NCBI RefSeq assembly: GCF_000003195.3
Contig: NC_012871.2
Coordinates: 47,625,110 to 47,689,109, forward strand
DNA: 64,000 nucleotides
Origin: Sorghum bicolor
Taxonomy: Eukaryota > Streptophyta > Magnoliopsida > Poales > Poaceae
Reading direction: 5' to 3'
Both the position numbers and the translations under genes were made by a program. The notes beneath the pieces are model-generated. The model saw nothing but the letters and a program-made list of their open reading frames with translations, had not been told where the DNA came from and ran no database searches. How positions within the stretch are numbered: position 1 is the stretch's first letter; each line of letters starts with the position of its first letter. This document shows, in pieces, positions 34,085 through 44,777 of this stretch.

Positions 34085-36690
34085 TATATTTTATATATTG
34101 TCCATTTTTCCATTTGGATAATTTTGAGCCAATCCTAATTACATTTCTATAAAATCCAAGACGGGTTTTGGTCAAATAACAAACTAAATTACTTCAAATG
34201 AAAATATTTTGAATACCAAGTTGTTAGATATCTTCAAGATCTAAACTTTTTATATACACAACTTTTCCATTTGAGAAAGTCTAAGTTAACAATACCCACC
34301 AATTCTTGAATCTCACACAAACTATATGAAACTATATGTGTCAATTGTGGATTTTCAACTACACCTTCCCAAAACTTTGTCAAATGCAAAAATGGTCTAT
34401 ATATGAAATGTAGATTTTGATGAGTGGAACAATATTTGTATTCATGACTTTTCCATTCGAGACCATCTAGGGTTCCGAAACCGCTGCGTGGCTATGAGTT
34501 CTATGAAAATTCAAAATTTAGTGGTTCAAACTTTTCCAAAAGAAAAGTTGACCATTAGACAACATGTAGAACTTGATGAGTGTAGGAAACTTTGTATTCA
34601 TGACTTTTCCATTTGGGACAATCTAGGGTTCGGTCAAAGGGTGTGTTTGTAAAAAACAATGCTTTGACTTTAGTCAAACTTGGTCAAATAGCCCATTTGA
34701 TGACTTCAAATGAAAAAAGTTTGAATACAAAGTTGTTAGAGATCATCAAGATCTATATTTTATATATTGTCCATTTTTCCATTTGGATAATTTTGAGCCA
34801 ATCCTAATTACATTTCTATAAAATCCAAGACGGGTTTTGATCAAACTTGGTCAAATAACAAACTAAATTACTTCAAATAAAAATATTTTGAATACCAAGT
34901 TGTTAGATATCTTCAAGATCTAAACTTTTTATATACACAACTTTTACATTTGAGAAAGTTTAAGTTAACAATACCCACCAATTCTTGAATCTCACACAAA
35001 CTATATGAAACTATATGTGTCAATTGTGAATTTTCAACTACACCTTCCCAAGACTTTGTCAAATGCAAAAATGGTCTATATATGAAATGTATATTTTGAT
35101 GAGTGGAACAATATTTGTATTCATGACTTTTCCATTCGAGACCATCTAGGGTTCCGAAACCGCTGCGTGGCTATGAGTTCTATGAAAATTTAAAATTCAG
35201 TGGTTCGAACTTTTCCAAAAGAAAAGTTGACCATTAGACAACATGTAGAACTTGATGAGTGTAGCAAACTTTGTATTCATGACTTTTCCATTTGGGACAA
35301 TCTAGGGTTCGGTCAAAGGGTGTGTTTGTAAAAACCAATGCTTTGACTTTGGTCAAACTTGGTCAAATAGCCCATTTGATGACTTCAAATGAAAAAAGTT
35401 TGAATACAAAGTTGTTAGAGATCATCAAGATCTATATTTTATATATTGTCCATTTTTCCATTTGGATAATTTTGAGCCAATCCTAATTACATTTCTATAA
35501 AATCCAAGACGGGTTTTGGTCAAACTTGGTCAAATAACAAACTAAATTACTTCAAATAAAAATATTTTGAATACCAAGTTGTTAGATATCTTCAAGATCT
35601 AAACTTTTTATATACACAACTTTTCCATTTGAGAAAGTCTAAGTTAACAATACCCACCAATTCTTGAATCTCACACAAACTATATGAAACTATATGTGTC
35701 AATTGTGGATTTTCAACTACTCCTTCCCAAAACTTTGTCAAATGCAAAAATGGTCTATATATGAAATGTAGATTTTGATGAGTGGAACAATATTTGTATT
35801 CATGACTTTTCCATTCGAGACCATCTAGGGTTCCGAAACCGCTGCGTGGCTATGAGTTCTATGAAAATTCAAAATTCAGTGGTTCAAACTTTTCCAAAAG
35901 AAAAGTTGACCATTAGACAACATGTAGAACTTGATGAGTGTAGCAAACTTTGTATTCATGACTTTTCTATTTGGGACAATCTAGGGTTCGGTCAAAGGGT
36001 GTGTTTGTAAAAACCAATGCTTTGACTTTGGTCAAACTTGGTCAAATAGCCCATTTGATGACTTCAAATGAAAAAAGTTTGAATACAAAGTTGTTAGAGA
36101 TCATCAAGATCTATATTTTATATATTTTCCATTTTTCCATTTGGATAATTTTGAGCCAATCCTAATTACATTTCTATAAAATCCAAGACGGGTTTTGGTC
36201 AAACTTGGTCAAATAACAAACTAAATTACTTCAAATGAAAATATTTTGAATACCAAGTTGTTAGATATCTTCAAGATCTAAACTTTTTATATACACAACT
36301 TTTCCATTTGAGAAAGTCTAAGTTAACAATACCCACCAATTCTTGAATCTCACACAAACTATATGAAACTATATGTGTCAATTGTGGATTTTCAACTACA
36401 CCTTCCCAAAACTTTGTCAAAAGCAAAAATGGTCTATATATGAAATGTAGATTTTTATGAGTGGAACAATATTTGAATTCATGACTTTTCCATTCGAGAC
36501 CATCTAAGGTTCCGAAACCGCTGCGTGGCTATGAGTTCTATGAAAATTCAAAATTCAGTGGTTCAAACTTTTCCAAATGAAAAGTTGACCATTAGACAAC
36601 ATGTAGAACTTGATGAGTGTAGCAAACTTTGTATTCATGACTTTTTCATTTGGGACAATCTAGGGTTCGGTCAAAGGGTGTGTTCATCAA
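34085..36690. repeat. 679-bp tandem repeat, nearly four units
   Basis: A unit of about 679 bp (first copy 669 bp, lacking a 10-bp CTTGGTCAAA-type piece) repeats from 34085 to 36690. The same 64-codon frame recurs at 34613, 35292 and 35971. Units are almost identical, with scattered single changes. AT-rich with TTTTCCATTTGG and GGTCAAACTTGGTCAAA motifs. Not coding. Confidence 0.95.
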
Positions 36691-37076
36691 GATATATATT
36701 TTTATATGATTTTTTATTTGATGAAAATTATACCCAACTAGCATTCCTAGTAATAAATAACAAAAATAAAAAGTTTTACGTCAATATGATGTGAAAATAA
36801 ATTTCCAGTTCATTGGATATAGTTTTTGTAAATTTGTTGGAATAATATATTTTTGCATTAACAAAATACTAAACATTTCTTACAAAATCATTGCAAATTT
36901 TAAAAATACAATAAGATATTTAAGTTTAAAAATTTTCATGTGTACATTAAAACAAATTACAATATATGTCACTGTTTAAAAAACATTATGCAAAATATTT
37001 AATTTACTATATAATTTATAATATAAACTGTATATATAAAACAATTGAAAAACCCTAAACTAAAAAAATGGGCCTT
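36691..37076. other. AT-rich spacer in the CACTA element
   Basis: Follows the end of the tandem array (the last unit breaks off near 36685). No domain-bearing frame; joins the 679-bp array to the CACCGG array. Confidence 0.5.
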
Positions 37077-37320
37077 TAGCACCGGCCCATAGTGGGAACC
37101 GGTGCTAAAGGGTCGTGAATTTTTAGGAGCCCGCCCTAGCGCGCGCTGGACCCTTTAGCACCGGTCCGTGGCTGGAACCGGTGCTAAAGGGTCCCTTTAG
37201 CACCGGCTGGTAACACGAGCCGGTGCTAAAGGGTGACCCTTTAACACCGGCTCTTGTTACCACCCGGTGTTAAAGACCCTTTAGCACCGGTTCTAGCCAC
37301 GACCGGTGCTAAAGGGTCTG
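37077..37320. repeat. Internal CACCGG palindrome array of the CACTA element
   Basis: Four or more CCTTTAGCACCGG ... CCGGTGCTAAAGGG palindromes, plus one with TTTAACACCGG spelling, lie between the TNP2 gene and the second gene. Such units are normally subterminal and bound by the transposition proteins. No CACT terminus adjoins them here. Confidence 0.85.
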
Positions 37321-37620
37321 CCCCTATATATGTGCGCAGGAGCCCTGGATCCGGCAGTTCATCGTCTTCGTCTTCGTTCCAGCGCCGCCGGGTTCATCTT
37401 CGCCGCCGTCGTTTCGACTCCCTCGCCGCCGCGACCACCGTCTCCACCAGCGCCGCCGCGGCCCTCCGCCAACGCCGCCGCAGCGGGCCACGGCCAGATC
37501 GAGCGCGCGGGCCACTGCACACATCATCTTCCCCTCGCGCGATCTTCTCCGGCCGGCTGTGTGCTAAGTATAGATCGAGAACGCCGCCATTGATTAATTA
37601 CGTATTTATATACACTAGAC
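37321..37620. other. GC-rich probable leader/promoter region of the second CACTA gene
   Basis: A TATA-like CCTATATATG at 37323-37332 directly follows the CACCGG array, then GC-rich DNA rich in GCCGCC. Open frames on both strands are low-complexity. Probably 5' leader or first noncoding exon of the gene starting at 39024. Confidence 0.4.
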
Positions 37621-37625
37621 CAGAG

Positions 37626-37660
<35 letters not shown>

Positions 37661-37662
<2 letters not shown>

Positions 37663-37822
37663 AAAAATATTACATATATATACATAAAAATATATACAAA
37701 AAATAATGATACAAATCAAAACACCATATATACATATATATATATATATGTATATATGGTGTTTTGATTTGTAGTATTATTTTTTGTATATATTTTTATG
37801 TATATATATGTAATATTTTTTG
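37661..37822. repeat. Near-perfect AT-rich palindrome
   Basis: From CAAAAAATATTACATATATA at 37661 the sequence runs to a centre near 37741 and returns as its reverse complement to 37822. Arms of about 80 bp include the non-simple word GATACAAATCAAAACACCATA, so it is not just TA dinucleotides. Confidence 0.85.
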
Positions 37823-37859
37823 TATATGTATATTATTTTTTGTACATATATACACATAT

Positions 37860-38770
37860 ATATAGTTTGTATGTATGAATTATAATTGTTTGTATGTATG
37901 TATGTATTATTTTTTTAATATATTATTCTAGTATATATATATATATAGTATGTATGTATGTATGTTTTATTTTTTTGTATATATGTATTATTTTTTGTAT
38001 GTATGTATATTATTTTTTGTACATATACACACATATATATAGTTTGTATGTATGAATTATAATTGTTTGTATGTATGTATGTATGTATGTATTATTTTTT
38101 TAATATATTATTCTAGTATATATATAGTATGTATGTATGTTTTATTTTTTGTATATATGTATTATTTTTTGTATGTATGTATATTATTTTTTGTACATAT
38201 ACACACACATATATAGTTTGTATGTATGAATTATAATTGTTTGTATGTATGTATGTATTATTTTTTTAATATATTATTCTAGTATATATAGTATGTATGT
38301 ATGTTTTATTTTTTGTATATATGTATTATTTTTTGTATATATGTATATTATTTTTTGTACATATACACACACATATAGTTTGTATGTATGAATTATAATT
38401 GTTTGTATGTATGTATGTATTATTTTTTTAATATATTATTCTAGTATATATATAGTATGTATGTATGTTTTATTTTTTGTATATATGTATTATTTTTTGT
38501 ATGTATGTATATTATTTTTTGTACATATACACACACATATATATAGTTTGTATGTATGAATTATAATTGTTTGTATGTATGTATTATTTTTTTAATATAT
38601 TATTCTAGTATATATATAGTATGTATGTATGTTTTATTTTTTTTATATATGTATTATTTTTTGTATGTATGTATATTATTTTTTGTACATATACACACAC
38701 ATATATATAGTTTGTATGTATGAATTATAATTGTTTGTATGTATGTATGTATTATTTTTTTAATATATTA
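37860..38770. repeat. AT-rich 162-177-bp tandem repeat
   Basis: The landmark AGTTTGTATGTATGAATTATAATTG recurs at about 37864, 38041, 38215, 38377, 38545 and 38709, giving units of 177, 174, 162, 168 and 164 bp. Length changes come from GTAT and TA slippage within the unit. Lies in the intron or leader before the second CACTA gene. Confidence 0.9.
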
Positions 38771-39588
38771 TTTGTAGTAGTTTTTTTAGTATATATTTGT
38801 TGTATATTATTTTTGTATCATATTTTATTTTCTAGTGTTTTGTATATATTATTGTTTGTACTATATATTATTCTAGTATTGTTTTTTATTCTAATGTATT
38901 ACTTGGCTTAAAAGATCCTAGTATTATTTTTAGAGCACTCCAACACTTTCATTTGTAGTAGTATTAGTGTATTTCTTATCTTATATAGAATATATATATA
39001 TATGTATGGTTGCAGACATAGAAATGGCTGACCGTCCTCATGATGATCCTGATTATATGGAAGCTGCCATTCAAAATATAATCGACGACGGTAGTCAGTA
39101 CTTTGTTGATTACCACGACATCATGCAAGACAATCCTACTGAGCAACAAGAGGGCAATGCCCCTGAGCAACAACTTGTCGTGCAACAAGAAGAAAATACT
39201 GGCGAGGTATGTAAATGTAAACATATATAAATAATGCATCTCTTACATTAGGTTTTAGACTTATTACTTGGTTATTAATTTAGTATTTTTGTTTCTATAT
39301 GTACGTGTAGCCTTCTGGATCGACCTCTACGGGGAGAAGCGTACCTCCACGAGGGCCAAAGAAGCCGTTGGAGGGCCGCTATGTAATCTCTGAGTTTGAG
39401 ATAGCTACAGGCAGACCACTTGGTGAGCATGCAAATAAATATGTTAGTCACTGTGGATATCTTGTGAGAGATCAAATATCGATCAGTTGTCGTGAATGGA
39501 GAGAGAAGCGAGGTGCTCCTGAGATCAGTTTTGTCTCTGATCGTGACAAGGAGTTAGTTTGGAAAGCCGTCACAGACGTTTTCACCTT

Positions 39589-40047
39589 TGTCGACGAAAG
39601 CTAGTCGGCAGTCTACCTTGGGGTATACCCACGGTAGTAGTTTATCGGTAGATGGTGCGCAAACTACGAACTCGATGGTGACGCAAGACACGGACAAGCT
39701 TTTTATCCAGGTTCGGCCGCCGAGTTGGCGTAATACCTACGTCCTGCGTCTGGTTGTATTGATTTGTGCTGAGAGAATATGATGTCATGGGGGGGTCCCT
39801 TGCCCCTCCTTATATAGTCCGGAGGGCAGGGTTACAGAGCTAGAAACTAATCCTAGTCGGTTACAACTGCCGTAGATAATTCGATATCAATTCCTATTCT
39901 AACCGACTAGAATCCTGCTTGATCTCCACGTCTTGTTTCCTTGCGCGAAACTCGGGCTGTCGGATCAAGCCTCGAACTCGTCTCGTAATGGGCCAAGCTT
40001 CCTGGCTGAAGTCTAGCCGTAAGGGTATAGGGGTTTATACCCCCACA
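39589..40047 (-). repeat. 3' LTR of the young Tat-lineage element
   Basis: Plus-strand view: TGTCGACGAAAGCTAGTCGG to GTTTATACCCCCACA, 459 bp. Compared by eye with the other LTR, I see one base change (GATGG versus GACGG near 39653) and one G in a G-run. Minus-strand TATA (CTATATAAGG) at 39808-39817. Confidence 0.95.
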
Positions 40048-41235
40048 GCTAGTCCCCGAGCGCCATGTATTGTGATGCAACACGCCGTCTTGAGCTTCTT
40101 CGACCAGCGAGGCTTGTCGTCTTCAATAAGCGGGGAAATCGCCCAAACAGTTGCAACGGTTCCTTGACCAACTCGAAAGACAGTTGATCAACGTTGACAT
40201 CGAAGAAGCAGGTTGTTCGAAGAATGCATGGTGCTCTAAAAAAAAATTTCTTTCCTGGTGAAGTGTGCCCACTTTGCCTTTTTGAAAGGTAGAAGCATCA
40301 AAAAAGCAAGCAAATTCACCGCCAGGTGAAGTGTGCCCACTTAGTCCCCGAGCCTGGTAGTAGGTGGTGTAGGCACGTGGTGCCAGGGTCAAAAGAAAAT
40401 TCCCCAAAGTAGTTTTGAGACTGAGATGCATCGCTAGATGCATCGTACCGATGTAGTCCCCGAGCTTGCTGGAAGGCGAAGTATGAGCCTTGTAGCAAGG
40501 TCTAAAAAATTGAATTTACCAGTCCCCGAGCATGTCATGCTCGTCTGCAATCGAAAAGACCAATCGACCAGTCCCCAGGCACTTAGTGTGCTTCTTGGAA
40601 TTATATGTTGCTATACTGTACGACCAGTCCCCGAGCATCGAGTGCTCAGTGGTCGGTGCATGCTTTAAAGTTTTGAGCTGATAGACTGAGCGACCAGTCC
40701 CCGAGCGTCGAGTGCTCGGTGGTCGGTGTAGTCCTTGAAGTTCTGAGTTGACAGACTGGGCAACCAGTCCCCGAGCGTCGAGTGCTCGGTGGTCGGTGCA
40801 GTCCTTGAAGTTCTGAGTTGACAGACTGGGCAACCAGTCCCCGAGCGTCGAGTGCTCGGTGGTTGGTGCAGTCCTTGAAGTTCCGAGCTGATAGACTGGG
40901 CGACCAGTCCCCGAGCGTCGAGTGCTCGGTGGTCGGTGCAGTCCCCGGATTGCTGACTCACTGGCGTATGTGTCTTCTTACTTTTTGAAAAGATCTTTCC
41001 AATTAAAGTTGACGTGACGGGGTCTCCTGACGATATGTCAGACGGATGCATGAAAAGCTGCACCTGGCAACTGTACAACCGCTCTTTGCATGGTTTGAGA
41101 AAAGGAAACCATCAATTGGTACGAAAACTCCGCCGCATTAATTGTCTATAATCATTGTAAACTGAAACGCCGCGTCCGCCGCATGGCCTGCCCACTTCCC
41201 GAGAATACAGGAAGTGGGAGAGGTGGGGTCGCGGG
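40048..41235 (-). repeat. Noncoding 3' region with a 70-bp tandem array of polypurine-like boxes
   Basis: The 70-bp unit (CGACCAGTCCCCGAGCGTCGAGTGCTCGGTGGTCGG and following) starts at 40621, 40691, 40761, 40831 and 40901. More degenerate boxes with GTCCCCGAG lie near 40050, 40345, 40456 and 40523. On the minus strand each contains GCTCGGGGACT, the same word that directly precedes the 3' LTR. Also contains a region of unremarkable sequence to the antisense-gene promoter. Confidence 0.9.
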
Positions 41236-41243
41236 TTTATAAG
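41236..41243 (+). promoter_or_regulatory. TATA box of the antisense gene
   Basis: TTTATAAG on the plus strand, about 115 bp before the ATG at 41356, in GC-rich context. It points away from the gag-pol promoter. Positional inference. Confidence 0.5.
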
Positions 41244-41355
41244 GGCCTAATAGGACCGCCTGTACCGCTTCTCCTGCCATTGCCTTCAAACCTTACGCTC
41301 TCATCTTCTCCAATCGCCTGCATCTTCCTAACTCCAGCCCACATTCGCACCTCTA

Positions 41356-44300
41356 ATGGCGAAGAGCGACTCCAGGAAGAGGGCCGAACTGATGGCCAAG
41401 GAGTGGAAGAAGTACCACAAAATCTCTTGGTGACCTCGTCGATATGGGGCTTCTGCACGGCGCAGAGCTCGGCGGCTGGAGGGCACCGGAGGGGGAGAGC
41501 TACCCCGACCCTCCCGCCGGTGAGATCGTCGTTTTTGAGGATTTCGTTAAGAGAGGCTTTGGTGTTCCTGTCCATCCTTTTCTTCAAGGTCTTCTTTTGT
41601 ACTATGAGATCGGGATTTGCAATCTGCACCCGAACTCAATTCTCCTTATTTCCACCTTCATCCACCTGTGCGAGGCCTATGTTGGCATAGAGCCGCACTT
41701 CGATCTTTTCCGATACCTTTTCTGCTTGAGGAAGAAGGGAGCAGTTGGAGGCTCCAAGGTTGCAGGTGGAGTATACCTCAACCTTCGTGATGGTATGAAG
41801 AATCGCTACCTGCACTGCCCATGGAACACTTCCTTGACCGAATGGTACAGGAAGTGGTTCTACGTCAGGGAGGAACCGGGCAGCTCCACGTTCTGCGACG
41901 TGGGATACATTCCCGAGAAGAGGACGAGCTGGACCGACCGCCCAGAGTTCGACGGTCAAGTGGTGGATCTGATGAAGCTGATCGACTGGTCGCGCCTGGA
42001 TGGGCTTGGCGTGGTCGGCAACTTCATTTGCCGCCGGGTGATGCCCTGCCAGAAGAGGGTGCACTCGGCGTACGAGTATGCCGGAAGCGCAGACCCGACC
42101 AGGATGCGGTCGGAGATCTTGGAGAAAGCGGAGGTACAACAGCTGTTGAACGAGCTGTTTAACTTCGCGGATGGGGGCTTCACCCGTGGCAGTGATCGGG
42201 TGCAAGCCTTCAAGTTAGGACGACCAGCACCAAAGGTATGTAGCAGACTCCGTTTGATCATTCGTATATCGTCTGTAGTTGACTCATCTCTGTTGCTTTT
42301 GCAGGTCGGTGATGTCGACCGGTGCGTGGTGTATGTATCACTGGCGCCGGGGATGGAAAATCCTGCGGGAGAGGTCCCGCCAGAGGAGGACGCTGCTCGG
42401 TGTACTCATTACACCAGCAGTGAGGAAGACCGAGCCCGCCCCGTCCCGACCTCCGAGGAGAGGGTAGCGGGGAAAAGGCCATTGCCGGCGGATCCCTTGC
42501 CGACACCGGAGCTGCCAGCAGACCTACCGGCGGAGAGCAGCCAAGCGCCGAAGCGTCGTCGGCTCGTGCGGATCGTCGACGACGACGACGACGACGAGGA
42601 GGCTGCGCCGTCGTTGGTCCGACGGCCTCGGAGCCGCCCAGACACTGCGCCGGTCGCCACTGATCGAGTGGCCAGCGGCGACGCTGCCCCGCAAGTTGCT
42701 GAGGTGGGGGCACAGGTGCCGACCGGCCGGGCGAGGAGGAGGTTCACCGCGACCCATCGTCGGTCAGACCTGTAAGTGTTCGACTTACGTATTTTGGACT
42801 CCTATTTTTTTTTAAACTTTTGTTCCTGCAGTGCGGCATCGGATGTCGACCCTGGCCAAACTGCCGGCCAGGGAACGGGCGAGCCTGCCCGCGGTTCTGG
42901 GGATGCAGCCCCCCAGACCACAGAGCAGCCAACAGCTGCGGCCGCGCCTGGGAGCACCGAGGGGCTCCCGAGCGCGGCGCCGACAACAAGCAGCCCGACC
43001 AGGGCTGGAGAGGCTCCCCCAACTGACTCCTCGGAGAAGGGGAGATCTCCGACCGCTCCTCCTGCCGGGGGGAGTGAAGTCCCCCCGCTGCCCCGAGCAG
43101 GAGCCTCTTCGGCTGCGGGCTCCCCAGGTCTTGTCCAAGGGCCAGTAATGCCTGGGACCACCACCGGGGGTGACGCAGCACAGGAGGAAGGAACCCGGGC
43201 GGCCTCCGACGACGAGGTGGAGGAGATCGAGGGTCGTCCCCGTGATGGCCGCCAACACGTGTATGTGTGGCGCCAACGCGGGGATCACTTTATCGGTCAT
43301 GAGGAGGTCGCCGAGACCGAAGAGGCCGCCAGGGTGGAGCGCGCGGCCAAGCGCCTTGTCGACGAAGTCAAGGTAAGCGGCTTTTTTGTACTGCTGCGCA
43401 TTCTTTTGCCTTGTCTTGCTTGATCGTTATATGCTTGCTTTGTAGGACGTAATGAAAACGGCGAAGTACCGGAAACGGTGCTTTGACCAGATAGAAAGCG
43501 TCATGGCCGAGAACAAGGCCCTTGCCGCGGAGGTAGACCGGTTGCGGGCGGAGGTCGGGGAGAAGGTGGTCGAGATAAGAGCCGAAAAGGAGCGTCGTCT
43601 CGACCTCGCTCGTCGTCTGGCCGACCAGTACCGGCTGCAGGAAGGTTAGTCACACGCTCCGAGCAGTTTCGCGTACTTGTATAGTTTGCTTTGCTGACCA
43701 GTTTAGGATTCACGCAGACTTGGAGGAGGAGGTGGCGAGCCTCCAACAAGAGAAGGAGCAGCTCGGCCAACAGCTCGCCAGTGCACAGGAGTCCGAGCGG
43801 CGAGCGGAAGAGGAATTGGGTCGAAAAGACCGGGAGTTAGCTGGGAATGGGTGCCGCCTTGTTGGTTGCTGCCTGCCCCTTTGCTTGTCTGGTATGCCGA
43901 AAGTAACATTTCGTTTCGTTTGCAGTGCTCAAGGTGAACACCAAAAAGCACCTGGATGACCTGATCAAGGACCGGGACTCCTGGAAGGTCAACTGTTGCA
44001 GGATCTGGAAGGGAGTGTCCCCGGTCCTGGACCTGATCAGTCCCGAGCTCCCGGAGAGCCAGCCCCGCGCGCCGCAGTTGACCCCGGTCGAGAAGGCGCA
44101 ACGGGCGTGGGACTGGCTCCAGCAGTTTGTGAAGGACGCCGGGGAGTTTGCCGGCGCGCACGTCCTCAGCATGGTACGCGCCCACTACCCCCTGGTCGAC
44201 TTGAGCAGGCTGGAGAAGGGGTACCCGAAGGAAGTCGGCCCACAGGAAGCGGACGAACTTCGGGGTAGTCTGCTGGACTTGTCGTCGACAGTGATCGGCG

Positions 44301-44500
44301 ACATCAACCTGTGCGGAACGGCCACTCCTCCAGACCAGCCGAGCTCAGATAGGTCGGCCAGGGAGTTGTCGGGCGCGTCCGTTGCTGGAGATGGGCGGTC
44401 AACGCCTGCGGTCTCGACCAGCCAGGCGCCGGTGGCCCCGACCCCTTCGTCCGGGCAGCAGGGCCAGGCGGGTGATCAGCCCGAGCAGCTAGGCCAATAA
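41356..44500 (+). CDS. Antisense spliced gene in Tat-lineage element (Transposase_28-like domain plus coiled coil)
   Basis: Runs opposite to gag-pol. Exons: 41356 or 41444-42235, 42305-42771, 42832-43372, 43446-43644, 43718-43819, 43926-44500. From 41444 the phases join to 892 codons. Donor 5 (GTCGAA) is weak; the others are good. The N-terminal ~260 residues match the putative gypsy-type transposon domain (PF04195): EIVVFEDFVKRGFGVPVHPF, GICNLHPNSILLISTFIHLC, TEWYRKWFYVREE. Then come a Pro/Ala/Ser-rich linker with an Asp run and a Glu/Arg-rich coiled coil (exons 3-5). The last exon holds a Trp-containing helical part. An upstream ATG at 41356 (MAKSDSRKRAELMAKEWKK) is out of frame by one base near the A-run at 41419-41424, so the N-terminus may be broken. 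Function unknown. Confidence 0.8.
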
Positions 44501-44571
44501 AGTAGTCTGTAGGAATAGACTAGTATCTGCCCATCAGGGTATTTATTGTAAACTTTGTATGTAAAGTTTGT

Positions 44572-44577
44572 AATAAA
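44572..44577 (+). terminator. Poly(A) signal of the antisense gene
   Basis: AATAAA 72 bp after the antisense gene's stop at 44498-44500, in a T-rich context. It lies between the two convergent genes (the pol stop is at 44778). Confidence 0.5.
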
Positions 44578-44777
44578 GTTTTCTTTTTGTCATGACTGTT
44601 GTTTTGAGCGCTGTAAAAATATCTGAGTGACGTGTCACCGTATTTGTCTTGGTTGTCGCCAAGAGCATCCATTGCAGGAGTTTTGCCGAGTGCTGTGTAT
44701 GACAAGGTATAGGCGAAAAATAGAGAATTTTATTATCAAAAATTATAAGATACTTGCAAAAGAAAGTCATTAAAACT

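Noticed and set aside
34613..36165. Three identical 64-codon frames
   Set aside because: They recur at the 679-bp period of the tandem array and exist only because the repeat lacks stops there.
37860..38770. Regular repeat with possible CRISPR look
   Set aside because: Plant nuclear AT-rich minisatellite; no unique spacers of constant length and no cas genes.
40621..40950. Regular 70-bp repeats as CRISPR or promoter array
   Set aside because: Contiguous tandem copies without spacers inside a retrotransposon 3' region.
41636..42205. Minus-strand open frame of 189 codons in the retrotransposon 3' region
   Set aside because: Shadow of the plus-strand antisense gene exon 1; no domain on the minus strand.
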